Below the pieces are notes generated by a model, which saw only the letters and a list, made by a program, of their open reading frames with translations, searched no databases and was not told the origin of the DNA. The position numbers were made by a program, and so were the translations under genes. From positions 868,001 to 932,000 of the forward strand of contig NZ_JAFNPF010000001.1 of assembly GCF_026535915.1 (NCBI RefSeq): DNA of 64,000 nucleotides, written 5' to 3'. Shown piece after piece: positions 18,690-28,031 of this stretch. The stretch comes from Snodgrassella sp945267035. GTDB lineage: Bacteria; Pseudomonadota; Gammaproteobacteria; Burkholderiales; Neisseriaceae. Every line of letters starts with the position of its first letter. Positions within the stretch are counted from its first letter, which is position 1.

Positions 18690-19381
18690 AGCTGCTTAAG
18701 TGGATTATTAGTAGCATAGTGATGTTGTTTGTGTTGTTCAATGTCTATGTATATGGCAGTTTGCTGACCTATCGGGCTGTGGCACCACATCGTACGATGT
18801 TTATGTTGCTGCGAATGCATGAATTAACTGCAACTAGACCTGAGGTGCGACTGAACTATCAATGGGTTCCTTACAATCGCATTTCACCCAATTTGAAAAA
18901 AGCCTTAATTGCATCTGAAGATGCCCGATTTGCTGAGCATGATGGTTTTGACTGGAATGGAATCCGTACCGCAATCAAAAAGAATCAACAACAGGGTAAA
19001 TTTGCATCAGGTGGTTCGACTATTAGCCAGCAGTTAGCTAAAAATCTGTTTTTATCTGAAAGTCGCCATTATTGGCGGAAGGGTGAAGAAGCGTTGATCA
19101 CTTCAATGCTGGAAGCCACGATGAATAAGGACCGGATTTTCACTCTATATTTAAATGTCATTGAGTGGGGTTATGGTGTCTATGGTGCTCAAGCGGCCAG
19201 TGAAACTCTTTATGGTCGATCCGCCATGCAGCTGACAGCCCAACAATCAGCTAAGCTGGCAGCACGGGTACCACGACCGCTTTATTACATTGATCATCCG
19301 CACGACAAAGAAATCAGACGCAAAGCCAATATTATTTTGCGGCGGATGGGTTCAGCACAGTTACCTGATACCGATGAATAG
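18686..19381 (+). CDS. mtgA: Monofunctional peptidoglycan transglycosylase
   Basis: Inner-membrane glycosyltransferase family 51 enzyme that polymerises lipid II into glycan strands. An N-terminal membrane anchor (LKWIISSIVMLFVLFNVYVY) precedes the catalytic domain with ASEDARFAEHDGFDW, containing the catalytic glutamate, and the GGSTISQQLAKNLFLS motif. The length is 231 residues, usual for MtgA. The frame is open upstream to 18557 inside aroE, but the ATG at 18686 overlapping the aroE stop gives the canonical N terminus. aroE-mtgA is a recurrent Neisseriaceae arrangement, to my recollection. Confidence 0.95.
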   Translation: MKLLKWIISSIVMLFVLFNVYVYGSLLTYRAVAPHRTMFMLLRMHELTATRPEVRLNYQWVPYNRISPNLKKALIASEDARFAEHDGFDWNGIRTAIKKNQQQGKFASGGSTISQQLAKNLFLSESRHYWRKGEEALITSMLEATMNKDRIFTLYLNVIEWGYGVYGAQAASETLYGRSAMQLTAQQSAKLAARVPRPLYYIDHPHDKEIRRKANIILRRMGSAQLPDTDE

Positions 19382-19426
19382 TTTTGTGGAAGAAATCAAT
19401 CCGCCATCAGCACATTGAGGCTACTA

Positions 19427-19693
19427 TTAAAGCCGTCGTCTTAAATCTTCCAGTTCGTCCAATAATTCTAAAATTAGGGCAGTAGCACTGGGGCTGGCAT
19501 CAAAATCACGGTGAATGCGCCAGGCTCGCCGCGCAATAGTCAAGTGATAACCACTATATCTGGACAGTTGAGGTGTTTCACCTGCTGGGATAACGCTTTC
19601 TTCAATCAAGCTGAGGATCCAGTTACTTTGATTGTCACAGCCACGAACTAAATCATCGAATGCCAATTCAATATCTTGTCTGTTTTCACTCAT
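19427..19693 (-). CDS. cbpM: Chaperone modulator CbpM-like protein
   Basis: Small cytosolic protein of 88 residues. The family tail SGYHLTIARRAWRIHRDFD followed by LILELLDELEDLRRRL fits CbpM, which binds the J-domain of CbpA and inhibits it. The start ATG at 19693 has AGGCAGG upstream; the longer frame to 19762 would run back into cbpA. It lies 14 bp after cbpA on the same strand, the known cbpA-cbpM order, which supports the call strongly. Confidence 0.85.
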   Translation of the reverse strand: MSENRQDIELAFDDLVRGCDNQSNWILSLIEESVIPAGETPQLSRYSGYHLTIARRAWRIHRDFDASPSATALILELLDELEDLRRRL

Positions 19694-19707
19694 TTCTATA
19701 CCTGCCT

Positions 19708-20679
19708 TTATGCTTGTTTTTGCGGATCGAATCCGGAAAAGTGTTGAGCCAGTGTTTGCCATGCCTCTTGATCTTGCTGATTATTTGCCCTTGGCAATAC
19801 GATGTTGATCAGCAGATATAAATCTCCTGCTTCTTTGGCTGGTATGCCTTTTCCTTTCAGGCGCATTTTCTGATTATTATGACTGTTCGCCGGTATGTTA
19901 ACGCTTAGTCTGCCTGCAGGCGTATCCACTGCTATTTTACTGCCTAAAGCAGCGGTCCAAGGGGCAACGTTAATACGTTGATAAACATCTTTGCGATTTT
20001 GTACTGATAAGTGATTTTCTGTGCGAAATTTGATTTTCAAATACAAATCACCCGCTGGACCATTGTTGTACCCCGGTAAGCCTTGACCGCTAAGGCGGAT
20101 CTGCTGACCTTCGGTAATACCAACAGGTATTTTGACATTGAGGGTTTTGCGTTCATACGTCATTTGCCCGTTATCATTTACCGTAGGCATATCTAGAGAA
20201 AGGCTACGTTGAGCGCCATGATAGGCCGCTTCAATATCAATCACTAATTCAGCATGTTGATCTTCTCCAGATACGGGTCCTTGACGCCGTCGCTGTCTAA
20301 ATCCTTGCTGAGCATGGCTACCAAATGCGGCAAAAAGATCATCAAAATGAAAATCACCACTACCAAATGCTTCATTCTGACCAAATTGCTGAGGATCAAA
20401 ATCATATTGCTGATAATGAAATCCTCCGTTGTTCTGGTTATTGCTGCGACCGCGATGCCCAAATGGATTGGCTAACATCTCATCATATTCGGCACGCTTT
20501 TCCTTATCATGTAAGGTTTCATAAGCAATATTGATTTCGCTGGTTTTACTGACTGCATCCGGATCTTTACTGACATCAGGATGATATTTTCTGACTAGTT
20601 TACGGTAGGCTTTTTTGATCTCGGCATCACTGGCCTTGGGATCAACACCCAGTATTTCGTAATAACTGCGTTCTGCCAT
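19708..20679 (-). CDS. cbpA: DnaJ-class co-chaperone / curved-DNA-binding protein CbpA
   Basis: Cytosolic J-domain protein of 323 residues. The J-domain spans about residues 1-70 with the HPD motif in RKYHPDVSKD. A Gly/Phe/Gln-rich linker (HRGRSNNQNNGGF region) and the C-terminal substrate-binding domains follow (KIPVGITEGQQIRLSGQG). The four-repeat cysteine zinc finger of DnaJ is absent, which makes it CbpA rather than DnaJ. Start ATG 20679 has AAGGA in front. cbpM follows directly. Confidence 0.92.
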   Translation of the reverse strand: MAERSYYEILGVDPKASDAEIKKAYRKLVRKYHPDVSKDPDAVSKTSEINIAYETLHDKEKRAEYDEMLANPFGHRGRSNNQNNGGFHYQQYDFDPQQFGQNEAFGSGDFHFDDLFAAFGSHAQQGFRQRRRQGPVSGEDQHAELVIDIEAAYHGAQRSLSLDMPTVNDNGQMTYERKTLNVKIPVGITEGQQIRLSGQGLPGYNNGPAGDLYLKIKFRTENHLSVQNRKDVYQRINVAPWTAALGSKIAVDTPAGRLSVNIPANSHNNQKMRLKGKGIPAKEAGDLYLLINIVLPRANNQQDQEAWQTLAQHFSGFDPQKQA

Positions 20680-21499
20680 GTTATATCCTTTGATAGTGCT
20701 GATTATTTTCTTTGATTTCGATATTTTTAATAGGTTGGGTTGAAATGTCAAAGTTAAAGCTAAAACTGTTTATTCATAATTAAATGAGATGTTTTATCAG
20801 CATTATAAATTTTAGCTGGACAAAGTTTTGCATTGGTCTGGGTAGAATTAAACTGTTTAAGCTGATCAGGGCAAATCACACTGAATTTTTCCAAAAGTAA
20901 TATGACATAAGGCTTGCTTATGACATTTTCAAAAATTATGCTATGAGGTTAATAAAGTAAAATATTGCTAGTTAATTAGTATTAATGTTATGAATAAGTT
21001 ATCTTTGCACTCATGATTTTGAAAAATATTTACGTTTTGTTTTGTGTAAAGATGAAATTTATTTAAATTTGAATGAATTAGGGTTCAAATTTCAGTCAAA
21101 TTTAAATAATTAATAATTTTATGAAAGCAATTATTATTTTTTACAGCGTTTTTTAAGCGAATATCATATATAAAAACTATTTAAAATCATTTAGTTAATA
21201 TAAATTCGAGAGAATATTTCTTTGAGTTTACAACAGAAAATAGATGTAAAAACACATTGCTGTTTGGGTATTACACTGGTACGATTTGTTGGAAAATACA
21301 ATATGTTGCAATTAATATAATCTGCAAATGTTATGTGATTATATTTTAACTAGGTGGAATCCATTGATTGTCATCTAATTGCTTTTATTTTTACTTTTCT
21401 AATCAATAACTTAATAAATTGATTAAAATAATAAATGAAATGGCAACAACATAAAGTGTTTTGCTCATGATTCAATCCCTAACGAAAGAGGATATTGCT
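20680..21499. other. AT-rich upstream region of aceE
   Basis: About 820 bp between the divergent cbpA and aceE genes, with no gene. It must carry both promoters. A TATAAT hexamer is at 21316-21321, but I see no good -35 at 17 bp, so I do not call the promoter. AGAGGA at 21487-21492 is the aceE Shine-Dalgarno. Confidence 0.6.
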
Positions 21500-24175
21500 A
21501 TGTCTACCGAATTCCATGATCAAGATATCGATCCCGTAGAAACGCAAGAATGGTTGGACTCTCTCAGTTCTGTTCTGAAAGAGGAAGGGCCGGAACGTGC
21601 ACATTTCCTGATGGAAAAATTGGTGCGATACATACGCCGCCGTGGTATCTATATGCCATTCACTGCGACTACTGCTTACTTGAATACTATTCCGGTAGGC
21701 AAAGAACAAAAATCTCCAGGTAATCATGAATTAGAACACCGCATCCGCTCTTTAGTTCGTTGGAATGCTGCTGCACTGGTTTTGAATGCCAGTAAGAAAA
21801 ATTTGGAACTGGGTGGTCATATTGCCAGTTTCCAGTCTTGTGCGACTTTATATGATGTAGGTTTCAACCACTTCTGGCACGGTAAAACTGATACACAAGA
21901 AGGGGACTTGGTATTCTTCCAGGGCCATAGTGCGCCAGGTTTTTATGCTCGCGCTTATGTTGAAGGTCGTTTGACTGAAGAACAAATGCAGAATTTCCGT
22001 CAGGAAGTTCATGGTTCTGGTCTATCATCTTATCCTCATCCATGGTTAATGCCAGACTTCTGGCAATTCCCAACCGTGTCAATGGGTCTGGGTGCTCTGC
22101 AAGGTATTTATCAGGCTCGTCTGCTCAAATATCTGGAATCTCGTGGCCTGGCTAAAACTACTGGCCGTAAGGTGTGGGTATTCTGCGGTGATGGTGAGAT
22201 GGATGAACCAGAAAGCCAGGGTGCTATTGCCTTAGCTGCGCGTGATGGTTTGGATAACCTGATTTTTGTGGTTAACTGTAATTTGCAGCGTTTGGATGGT
22301 CCTGTACGCGGTAATGGTAAGATTATTCAGGAATTAGAAGGCAACTTCCGTGGTGCCGGCTGGAATGTGTTGAAAGTTATTTGGGGCAGCAAGTGGGATG
22401 CTTTGTTGGCTCAGGATAAAAATAATTTGCTGAAACAACGCATGGAAGAGTGTGTTGACGGTGATTATCAGATGTATAAATCACAAAACGGTGCCTATGT
22501 TCGCGAGCATTTCTTCAATACTCCTGAATTGAAAGCCATGGTTGCCAATATGTCCGATGATGAAATTTGGGCATTAAATCGTGGTGGACATGATCCGCAT
22601 AAAGTCTATGCTGCTTATTATGAAGCAGTGAATAATCCAAATGGTCGTCCAACTGTTATCTTGGCAAAAACCATTAAAGGTTACGGTATGGGTGCTTCTG
22701 GCGAAGCTCAAAATACCGCGCATCAGGCTAAGAAAATGGATTTGGCTTCATTGAAACAGTTCCGTGATCGTTTCCAGATTCCGGTTACTGATGAAGAGAT
22801 GGAACACACTCTGCCATTCTTCCGTCTACCTGAAGACAGCGAAGAAATGAAATACATGAAAGAGCGTCGTGCTCAATTGGGTGGTTTCTTACCATACCGT
22901 CATCCAGATTCAGAACAACTGCCGATTCCAGCCTTAACTGAATTCGCGCCACAGTTGCAAGACAGTGGTGATCGTGAATTCTCTACCACTATGGCATTTG
23001 TCCGTATCTTAAGCACATTGCTGAAAGACAAAAATATCGGTAAACGAGTTGTACCGATCGTACCGGATGAAAGCCGTACCTTTGGTATGGAAGGTTTATT
23101 CCGTCAATATGGTATCTGGAATCCTAAAGGTCAGATTTATACTCCTCAAGACCATGATCAATTGATGTTCTATAAAGAATCTAAAAACGGTCAGATCTTC
23201 CAGGAAGGTATTAATGAACCGGGTGCCATGAGTTCTTGGATTGCGGCAGCAACAAGTTACTCTAACAATGATTTCCCACTGATTCCATTCTATATTTACT
23301 ACTCAATGTTTGGTTTCCAACGCATTGGCGACTTAGCATGGGCAGCCGGTGATCAGCGTGCACGTGGCTTTATGTTGGGTGGTACCGCCGGTCGTACTAC
23401 TTTGAATGGTGAAGGTCTACAACATCAGGATGGTCATAGTCATATTCAAGCTGAATTGATTCCAAACTGTATTTCTTACGACCCAACTTTCTCTTATGAA
23501 GTGGCCGTGATTATTCACAACGGTATGCAACGTATGTGGGTTGATCGTGAAGATGTGTTCTTCTACATCACACTGATGAACCAAAACTACAAACATCCTG
23601 CACTGCCAAAACGTGAAGGCATTGAACAACAAATTCTGAAAGGTATGTATTTGTTGCAGGAAGGTGCTGCCGGTAAGTTGAAAGTTCAGTTAATGGGTAG
23701 TGGCGTGATTCTGCAGGAAGTGATTGCTGCAGCTGATCTATTGAAACAAGACTTCGATGTTGACGCCAATATCTGGAGCGTGACTTCTTTCAATGAATTG
23801 TATCGTGATGGTATCAATGCTGAACGTTATAACCGTCTGCATCCTACCGATACTCAGAAAGTACCTTACGTTACCGAACTATTAAATGGTCAGGAAGGTC
23901 CGGTTGTGGCTTCTACTGATTACGTACGTCATTTTGCTGATCGTATTCGTGCCTTCGTACCGCAAGATAACTTTACGGTATTGGGTACTGACGGTTATGG
24001 TCGCAGTGATTCCAGAGATAATCTGCGCGAGTTCTTTGAAGTTAACCGTTATCATGTGGTTGTTGCTGCCCTTAATGGTCTGGCAGAAGAAGGCAAAATC
24101 AGCAAGAAAGTGGTACAGGACGCCATCAGTAAATATGGCATCAAAGCTGATGTTGATCCTAGCTGGACGCGCTAA
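21500..24175 (+). CDS. aceE: Pyruvate dehydrogenase E1 component (homodimeric type)
   Basis: Thiamine-diphosphate enzyme that decarboxylates pyruvate and transfers the acetyl group to the lipoyl arm of E2. The 891 residues match the single-chain E1p of proteobacteria. The TPP/Mg signature starts GDGEMDEPES and ends near VNCNLQRLDGPV; HGHDGHSH-like catalytic histidines appear in GLQHQDGHSH. Start ATG 21500 has AGAGGA upstream; an in-frame upstream ATG at 21461 lacks a site. It is first of aceE-aceF-lpdA, 115 bp before aceF with a hairpin between. Confidence 0.98.
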   Translation: MSTEFHDQDIDPVETQEWLDSLSSVLKEEGPERAHFLMEKLVRYIRRRGIYMPFTATTAYLNTIPVGKEQKSPGNHELEHRIRSLVRWNAAALVLNASKKNLELGGHIASFQSCATLYDVGFNHFWHGKTDTQEGDLVFFQGHSAPGFYARAYVEGRLTEEQMQNFRQEVHGSGLSSYPHPWLMPDFWQFPTVSMGLGALQGIYQARLLKYLESRGLAKTTGRKVWVFCGDGEMDEPESQGAIALAARDGLDNLIFVVNCNLQRLDGPVRGNGKIIQELEGNFRGAGWNVLKVIWGSKWDALLAQDKNNLLKQRMEECVDGDYQMYKSQNGAYVREHFFNTPELKAMVANMSDDEIWALNRGGHDPHKVYAAYYEAVNNPNGRPTVILAKTIKGYGMGASGEAQNTAHQAKKMDLASLKQFRDRFQIPVTDEEMEHTLPFFRLPEDSEEMKYMKERRAQLGGFLPYRHPDSEQLPIPALTEFAPQLQDSGDREFSTTMAFVRILSTLLKDKNIGKRVVPIVPDESRTFGMEGLFRQYGIWNPKGQIYTPQDHDQLMFYKESKNGQIFQEGINEPGAMSSWIAAATSYSNNDFPLIPFYIYYSMFGFQRIGDLAWAAGDQRARGFMLGGTAGRTTLNGEGLQHQDGHSHIQAELIPNCISYDPTFSYEVAVIIHNGMQRMWVDREDVFFYITLMNQNYKHPALPKREGIEQQILKGMYLLQEGAAGKLKVQLMGSGVILQEVIAAADLLKQDFDVDANIWSVTSFNELYRDGINAERYNRLHPTDTQKVPYVTELLNGQEGPVVASTDYVRHFADRIRAFVPQDNFTVLGTDGYGRSDSRDNLREFFEVNRYHVVVAALNGLAEEGKISKKVVQDAISKYGIKADVDPSWTR

Positions 24176-24183
24176 TTAAGGTG

Positions 24184-24214
24184 ACTGTCTGGAAGTAATT
24201 CACTTTCAGACAGT
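24184..24214. repeat. Hairpin between aceE and aceF
   Basis: ACTGTCTG (24184-24191) and CAGACAGT (24207-24214), with AAGT/ACTT inside and one G-T pair, give a 13-bp stem. It lacks a T tract, so it is more likely an mRNA-stability or attenuating element than a full terminator. The arms carry an ACTGTCTGAA core like that in other terminators here. Confidence 0.5.
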
Positions 24215-24290
24215 TCTAATCAATTGCAAATGCCAATAATTGTCAGACGCAGGCTTTATCCTGATCCTGCTGTCGTAAAAGGACAAAATT

Positions 24291-25916
24291 ATGAGTCAGA
24301 TAGTTGAAATAAAAGTGCCGGATATTGGTAGCAATACTAATGTCGATGTAATTGATGTGGCAGTCAAAGTAGGCGATACCGTTGCCGTAGATGATACCTT
24401 GATCACTCTAGAAACCGACAAGGCTACGATGGATGTCCCTGCAGATAAAGCCGGTGTTGTTAAAGAAGTGCTGGTTAAAGTAGGCGATAAAGTATCCGAA
24501 GGCAGCGTAATCGTGAAGGTTGAACCAGCAGGTGCTGCAACAGCTGCCGCATCAGCTCCAGCCTCTGGAAAACCGGCGGTAACTGAAGCTGTGGCAGCTA
24601 CTGCACAGTCTGTCGTGGTTAATGTTCCCGATATTGGTAATTTCTCCAATGTGGATGTGATTGAAGTAGCGATCAAAGTTGGTGACGAAGTCGCTGTTGA
24701 TCAAACATTAGTGACTTTGGAAACTGATAAAGCCACAATGGATGTGCCTTCTACTGTAGCCGGTAAAGTCACAGCGGTTAAAGTTAAAGTGGGTGATAAA
24801 GTCTCAGAAGGTAGCCCGTTGATTGAGGTTGCAGCGGCACCAGCAACCGTGGCTGCAACTGCGCCAGCAGCAGCTAAACCGGCTGATGACATTAAATCCC
24901 AAGTTGCTGCTACTCCAAATGCTGCGAATAATGAATTACGTGCTGAGATTAAGAGTTCTGTACCACAAGCTTTTGGTAGCTCGGTAATTGATGAAGCCAG
25001 CTTTAAAAAAGCCCATGCCAGTCCGTCTGTACGCAAATTAGCGCGTGAGTTGGGTGTGGATCTGGGACGTGTCAATGGTAGTGGTCCTAAAGGACGAATT
25101 ACACCAGAAGATTTGCGTAACTTTGTTAAAGCAGTGATGCAAAAAGTGGAGAATGGCAGTGGTGCATCTTCTTTAGGTGGCGGATTAGATTTATTACCAT
25201 GGCCAAAAATTGACTTCAGTAAATTTGGTGAGATTGAAGTTAAAGAACTGTCCAGAATTAAAAAAATCTCCGGACAGAATCTTGCTCGCAACTGGGTCAT
25301 GATTCCGCATGTTACTTTACAGGAAGATGCGGACATGACTGAACTGGAAGCATTCCGCAAACAGTTGAATAAAGAATGGGAACGAGCTGGAGTCAAAGTT
25401 TCTCCGCTATCATTTATTATTCTTGCTTGTGTGAAAGCTTTACAGGAATTCCCAGAATTCAACTCTTCTTTAGATGGCGATAATCTGATTCTGAAGAAAT
25501 ACATCAACATCGGTTTTGCTGCTGACACACCAAATGGTTTGGTCGTACCAGTAATCAAAAATGCTGATCAGAAAGGTTTGAAAGAAATTTCGCAAGAGTT
25601 GGCTGAAATGAGTAAGCGTGCTCGCGAAGGCAAACTCAAACCACAGGAAATGCAAGGCGCTTCCTTCACCATTTCCTCTCTGGGTGGCATTGGTGGTACA
25701 GGATTTACGCCGATTGTTAATGCTCCTGAGGTTGCGATTCTTGGCGTATGTAAATCTCAAATCAAACCAAGCTGGAATGGTAAAGAATTTGAACCACGCT
25801 TACAGTGTCCGCTTTCTTTATCTTTTGATCATCGTGTCATTGACGGCGCTGCTGGTATGCGTTTCTTGGTATTTATCAGCAAGCTGTTGGCAGATTTCCG
25901 TCGCGTAACTCTGTAA
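24291..25916 (+). CDS. aceF: Pyruvate dehydrogenase E2, dihydrolipoamide acetyltransferase
   Basis: Core of the pyruvate dehydrogenase complex, passing the acetyl group to CoA. Domains in order: two lipoyl domains (residues about 1-78 and 107-185, lipoyl lysines 44 and 147 in the repeated ETDKATMDVP motif), Ala/Pro-rich linkers, a peripheral subunit-binding domain (about 243-280, ASPSVRKLARELGVDL), and the catalytic domain with DHRVIDG around residues 513-519. The 541 residues fit. A Shine-Dalgarno-like AAAGGAC precedes the ATG. The near-identical lipoyl repeats, a third copy of which opens lpdA, suggest past duplication. Confidence 0.98.
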   Translation: MSQIVEIKVPDIGSNTNVDVIDVAVKVGDTVAVDDTLITLETDKATMDVPADKAGVVKEVLVKVGDKVSEGSVIVKVEPAGAATAAASAPASGKPAVTEAVAATAQSVVVNVPDIGNFSNVDVIEVAIKVGDEVAVDQTLVTLETDKATMDVPSTVAGKVTAVKVKVGDKVSEGSPLIEVAAAPATVAATAPAAAKPADDIKSQVAATPNAANNELRAEIKSSVPQAFGSSVIDEASFKKAHASPSVRKLARELGVDLGRVNGSGPKGRITPEDLRNFVKAVMQKVENGSGASSLGGGLDLLPWPKIDFSKFGEIEVKELSRIKKISGQNLARNWVMIPHVTLQEDADMTELEAFRKQLNKEWERAGVKVSPLSFIILACVKALQEFPEFNSSLDGDNLILKKYINIGFAADTPNGLVVPVIKNADQKGLKEISQELAEMSKRAREGKLKPQEMQGASFTISSLGGIGGTGFTPIVNAPEVAILGVCKSQIKPSWNGKEFEPRLQCPLSLSFDHRVIDGAAGMRFLVFISKLLADFRRVTL

Positions 25917-26025
25917 GTCTTTAGTAGAGGCTGTCTAAGAGCTAAACAGAGTTCCGGCAGCCTATGTACATGAAATGCAGATAATGCTGCTGCATCCATT
26001 GCAGCAGCAGACAAAGGTTTAAACC

Positions 26026-27786
26026 ATGAGTTTAATTGAATTAAAAGTACCGGATATTGGTAATTATCAGAATGTTGATATCATTGCCGTTGAAATCAAA
26101 CCGGGCGATACAGTTGCAGTGGATGATACTCTGATCACTTTGGAAACAGATAAAGCCACCATGGATGTACCGGCTGAAACTGCTGGTGTGATTAAAGAAG
26201 TCAAAGTCAAAGTAGGTGACAAGATTTCTGAAGGCGGCGTTGTGGCAGTGATTGAAGCTGCTGATGCCAAAACAGCACCATCAGCCGCACCAGCTGCACA
26301 GCCAAGTGCTGCTGTGGCCGCACCACAGGCAGCCAGTTACACTGGCAGCAGTGACGCTGAATACGATGTGGTTGTATTGGGCGGTGGCCCAGGCGGTTAT
26401 TCTGCAGCGTTTGCCGCTGCCGATGAAGGTCTAAAAGTGGCTATCGTAGAACGCTACGCTACATTAGGTGGTGTTTGTCTGAATGTTGGCTGTATTCCTT
26501 CTAAAGCGCTGTTGCATAATGCAGCAGTGATTGAGGAAGTTAAAGAATTGAAAGCCAATGGTATTGACTTCGCTGCGCCAAAAATTGATATTGACCAGTT
26601 GCGTGGCTACAAGGAAAAGGTTGTTGCGCGCATGACTACTGGTTTGGCTGGTATGGCTAAAACCCGTAAAGTCGACATCATACGCGGGAATGGTCGTTAC
26701 ATCGATCCGCATCACATCGAAGTGAAGCTCACTACAGGTGAGGGCCGTACCGAAACAGGTGAAACCAAGACCTTGGCATTTAAAAACACCATTATTGCTG
26801 CTGGCAGCCGCGTGGTAAATCTACCATTTATACCTGAAGATCCACGCATTGTTGATTCAACTGGTGCGCTTGAACTTAAATCCGTACCAGAAAAAATGCT
26901 GATTATCGGCGGTGGTATTATTGGTCTGGAGATGGGCACAGTTTATAGTACGCTGGGTGCTCGTCTGGATGTTGTTGAAATGATGGATGGTCTGATGCAA
27001 GGTGCTGATCGTGATATGGTCAAAATCTGGCAAAAGAAAAACGAACATCGTTTCGACAATATTATGCTGAATACCAAAACCACGGCCGTAGAAGCCAAAG
27101 ATGATGGTATTTATGTGACGTTCGAAGGTGCTAAAGCGCCTGCAGAACCTCAGCGATATGATCTGGTGCTCGTTGCCGCTGGTCGTGCGCCAAATGGTAA
27201 ATTGATTGGTGCAGAAAATGCTGGCGTGGCTGTTACTGATCGTTGCTTTATTAATGTTGATAAACAAATGCGCACCAATGTACCGCACATTTATGCTATT
27301 GGTGATATTGTTGGTCAACCGATGCTGGCCCATAAAGCTGTGCACGAAGCCCATGTTGCCGCTGAAAACTGTGCCGGACATCAAGCCTATTTCGATGCGC
27401 GTGTTATTCCAGGTGTCGCGTACACCAATCCGGAAGTAGCTTGGGTTGGCGTGACTGAAGAACAGGCCAAAAAAGACGGTATTAAGATTACTAAATCAGT
27501 GTTCCCATGGGCAGCCTCCGGTCGTGCAGTGGCCAATGGCTGTAGTGAAGGATCAACTAAATTGATTTTTGATGCTGATTCTGGTCTGATCATCGGTGGT
27601 GCCATCGTTGGTCCAAGTGCAGGTGATATGATTGGTGAGATCTGTCTGGCTATTGAAATGGGTTGTGATGCCGTTGATATCGGAAGCACCATCCATCCTC
27701 ATCCAACACTTGGAGAAACCATTGGTATGGCTGCTGAAGTAGCTACCGGTACCTGTACCGACCTTCCTCCGCAACGAAAAAAATAA
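26026..27786 (+). CDS. lpdA: Dihydrolipoamide dehydrogenase (E3) with N-terminal lipoyl domain
   Basis: FAD enzyme that reoxidises the lipoyl group of the pyruvate dehydrogenase complex with NAD. The 586 residues are about 110 longer than a standard E3 because of an N-terminal lipoyl domain (lipoyl lysine 43 in ETDKATMDVP) and an Ala/Pro linker. This architecture is known from Neisseria (p64k). The E3 part shows the FAD dinucleotide fold VVLGGGPGGYSAA, the redox disulfide GGVCLNVGCIPSKAL, the NAD fold IIGGGIIGLEMG and the C-terminal HPHPTLGETIG. The third gene of the operon, it ends in a strong terminator. Confidence 0.97.
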   Translation: MSLIELKVPDIGNYQNVDIIAVEIKPGDTVAVDDTLITLETDKATMDVPAETAGVIKEVKVKVGDKISEGGVVAVIEAADAKTAPSAAPAAQPSAAVAAPQAASYTGSSDAEYDVVVLGGGPGGYSAAFAAADEGLKVAIVERYATLGGVCLNVGCIPSKALLHNAAVIEEVKELKANGIDFAAPKIDIDQLRGYKEKVVARMTTGLAGMAKTRKVDIIRGNGRYIDPHHIEVKLTTGEGRTETGETKTLAFKNTIIAAGSRVVNLPFIPEDPRIVDSTGALELKSVPEKMLIIGGGIIGLEMGTVYSTLGARLDVVEMMDGLMQGADRDMVKIWQKKNEHRFDNIMLNTKTTAVEAKDDGIYVTFEGAKAPAEPQRYDLVLVAAGRAPNGKLIGAENAGVAVTDRCFINVDKQMRTNVPHIYAIGDIVGQPMLAHKAVHEAHVAAENCAGHQAYFDARVIPGVAYTNPEVAWVGVTEEQAKKDGIKITKSVFPWAASGRAVANGCSEGSTKLIFDADSGLIIGGAIVGPSAGDMIGEICLAIEMGCDAVDIGSTIHPHPTLGETIGMAAEVATGTCTDLPPQRKK

Positions 27787-27802
27787 GTTGAGAGGTAAGA
27801 TC

Positions 27803-27836
27803 AAAGCTGTCTGAATTTTGTTCAGACAGCTTTTTT
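27803..27836 (+). terminator. Terminator of the aceE-aceF-lpdA operon
   Basis: AAAGCTGTCTGAA (27803-27815) pairs perfectly with TTCAGACAGCTTT (27821-27833), loop 5 nt, and six T follow the C at 27830. The stem arms carry the GCTGTCTGAA core, a candidate DNA-uptake-like word in inverted arrangement. Confidence 0.9.
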
Positions 27837-28031
27837 GTTTATCTGAAGATGATTTAAACCGCAATTTAAAATTTCGATGAGCAGAATTTGATTGTTTATC
27901 AGGATATTACAACAGCTAGTTACAATGTAAAAAGGTTTCTCATGAAGAATTATTCAGCTATGATCTACTAACGGGTACAAAGTTGGGATATTATTCCAGC
28001 AGTTTATTAATCATTCTGAATATACATTGGC

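Noticed and set aside
24701..25558. Long minus-strand ORF of 285 residues inside aceF
   Set aside because: Antisense shadow caused by the Ala/Val-rich codon pattern of aceF; composition is not protein-like.
26857..27384. Minus-strand ORF of 175 residues inside lpdA
   Set aside because: Antisense shadow of a well-supported gene.
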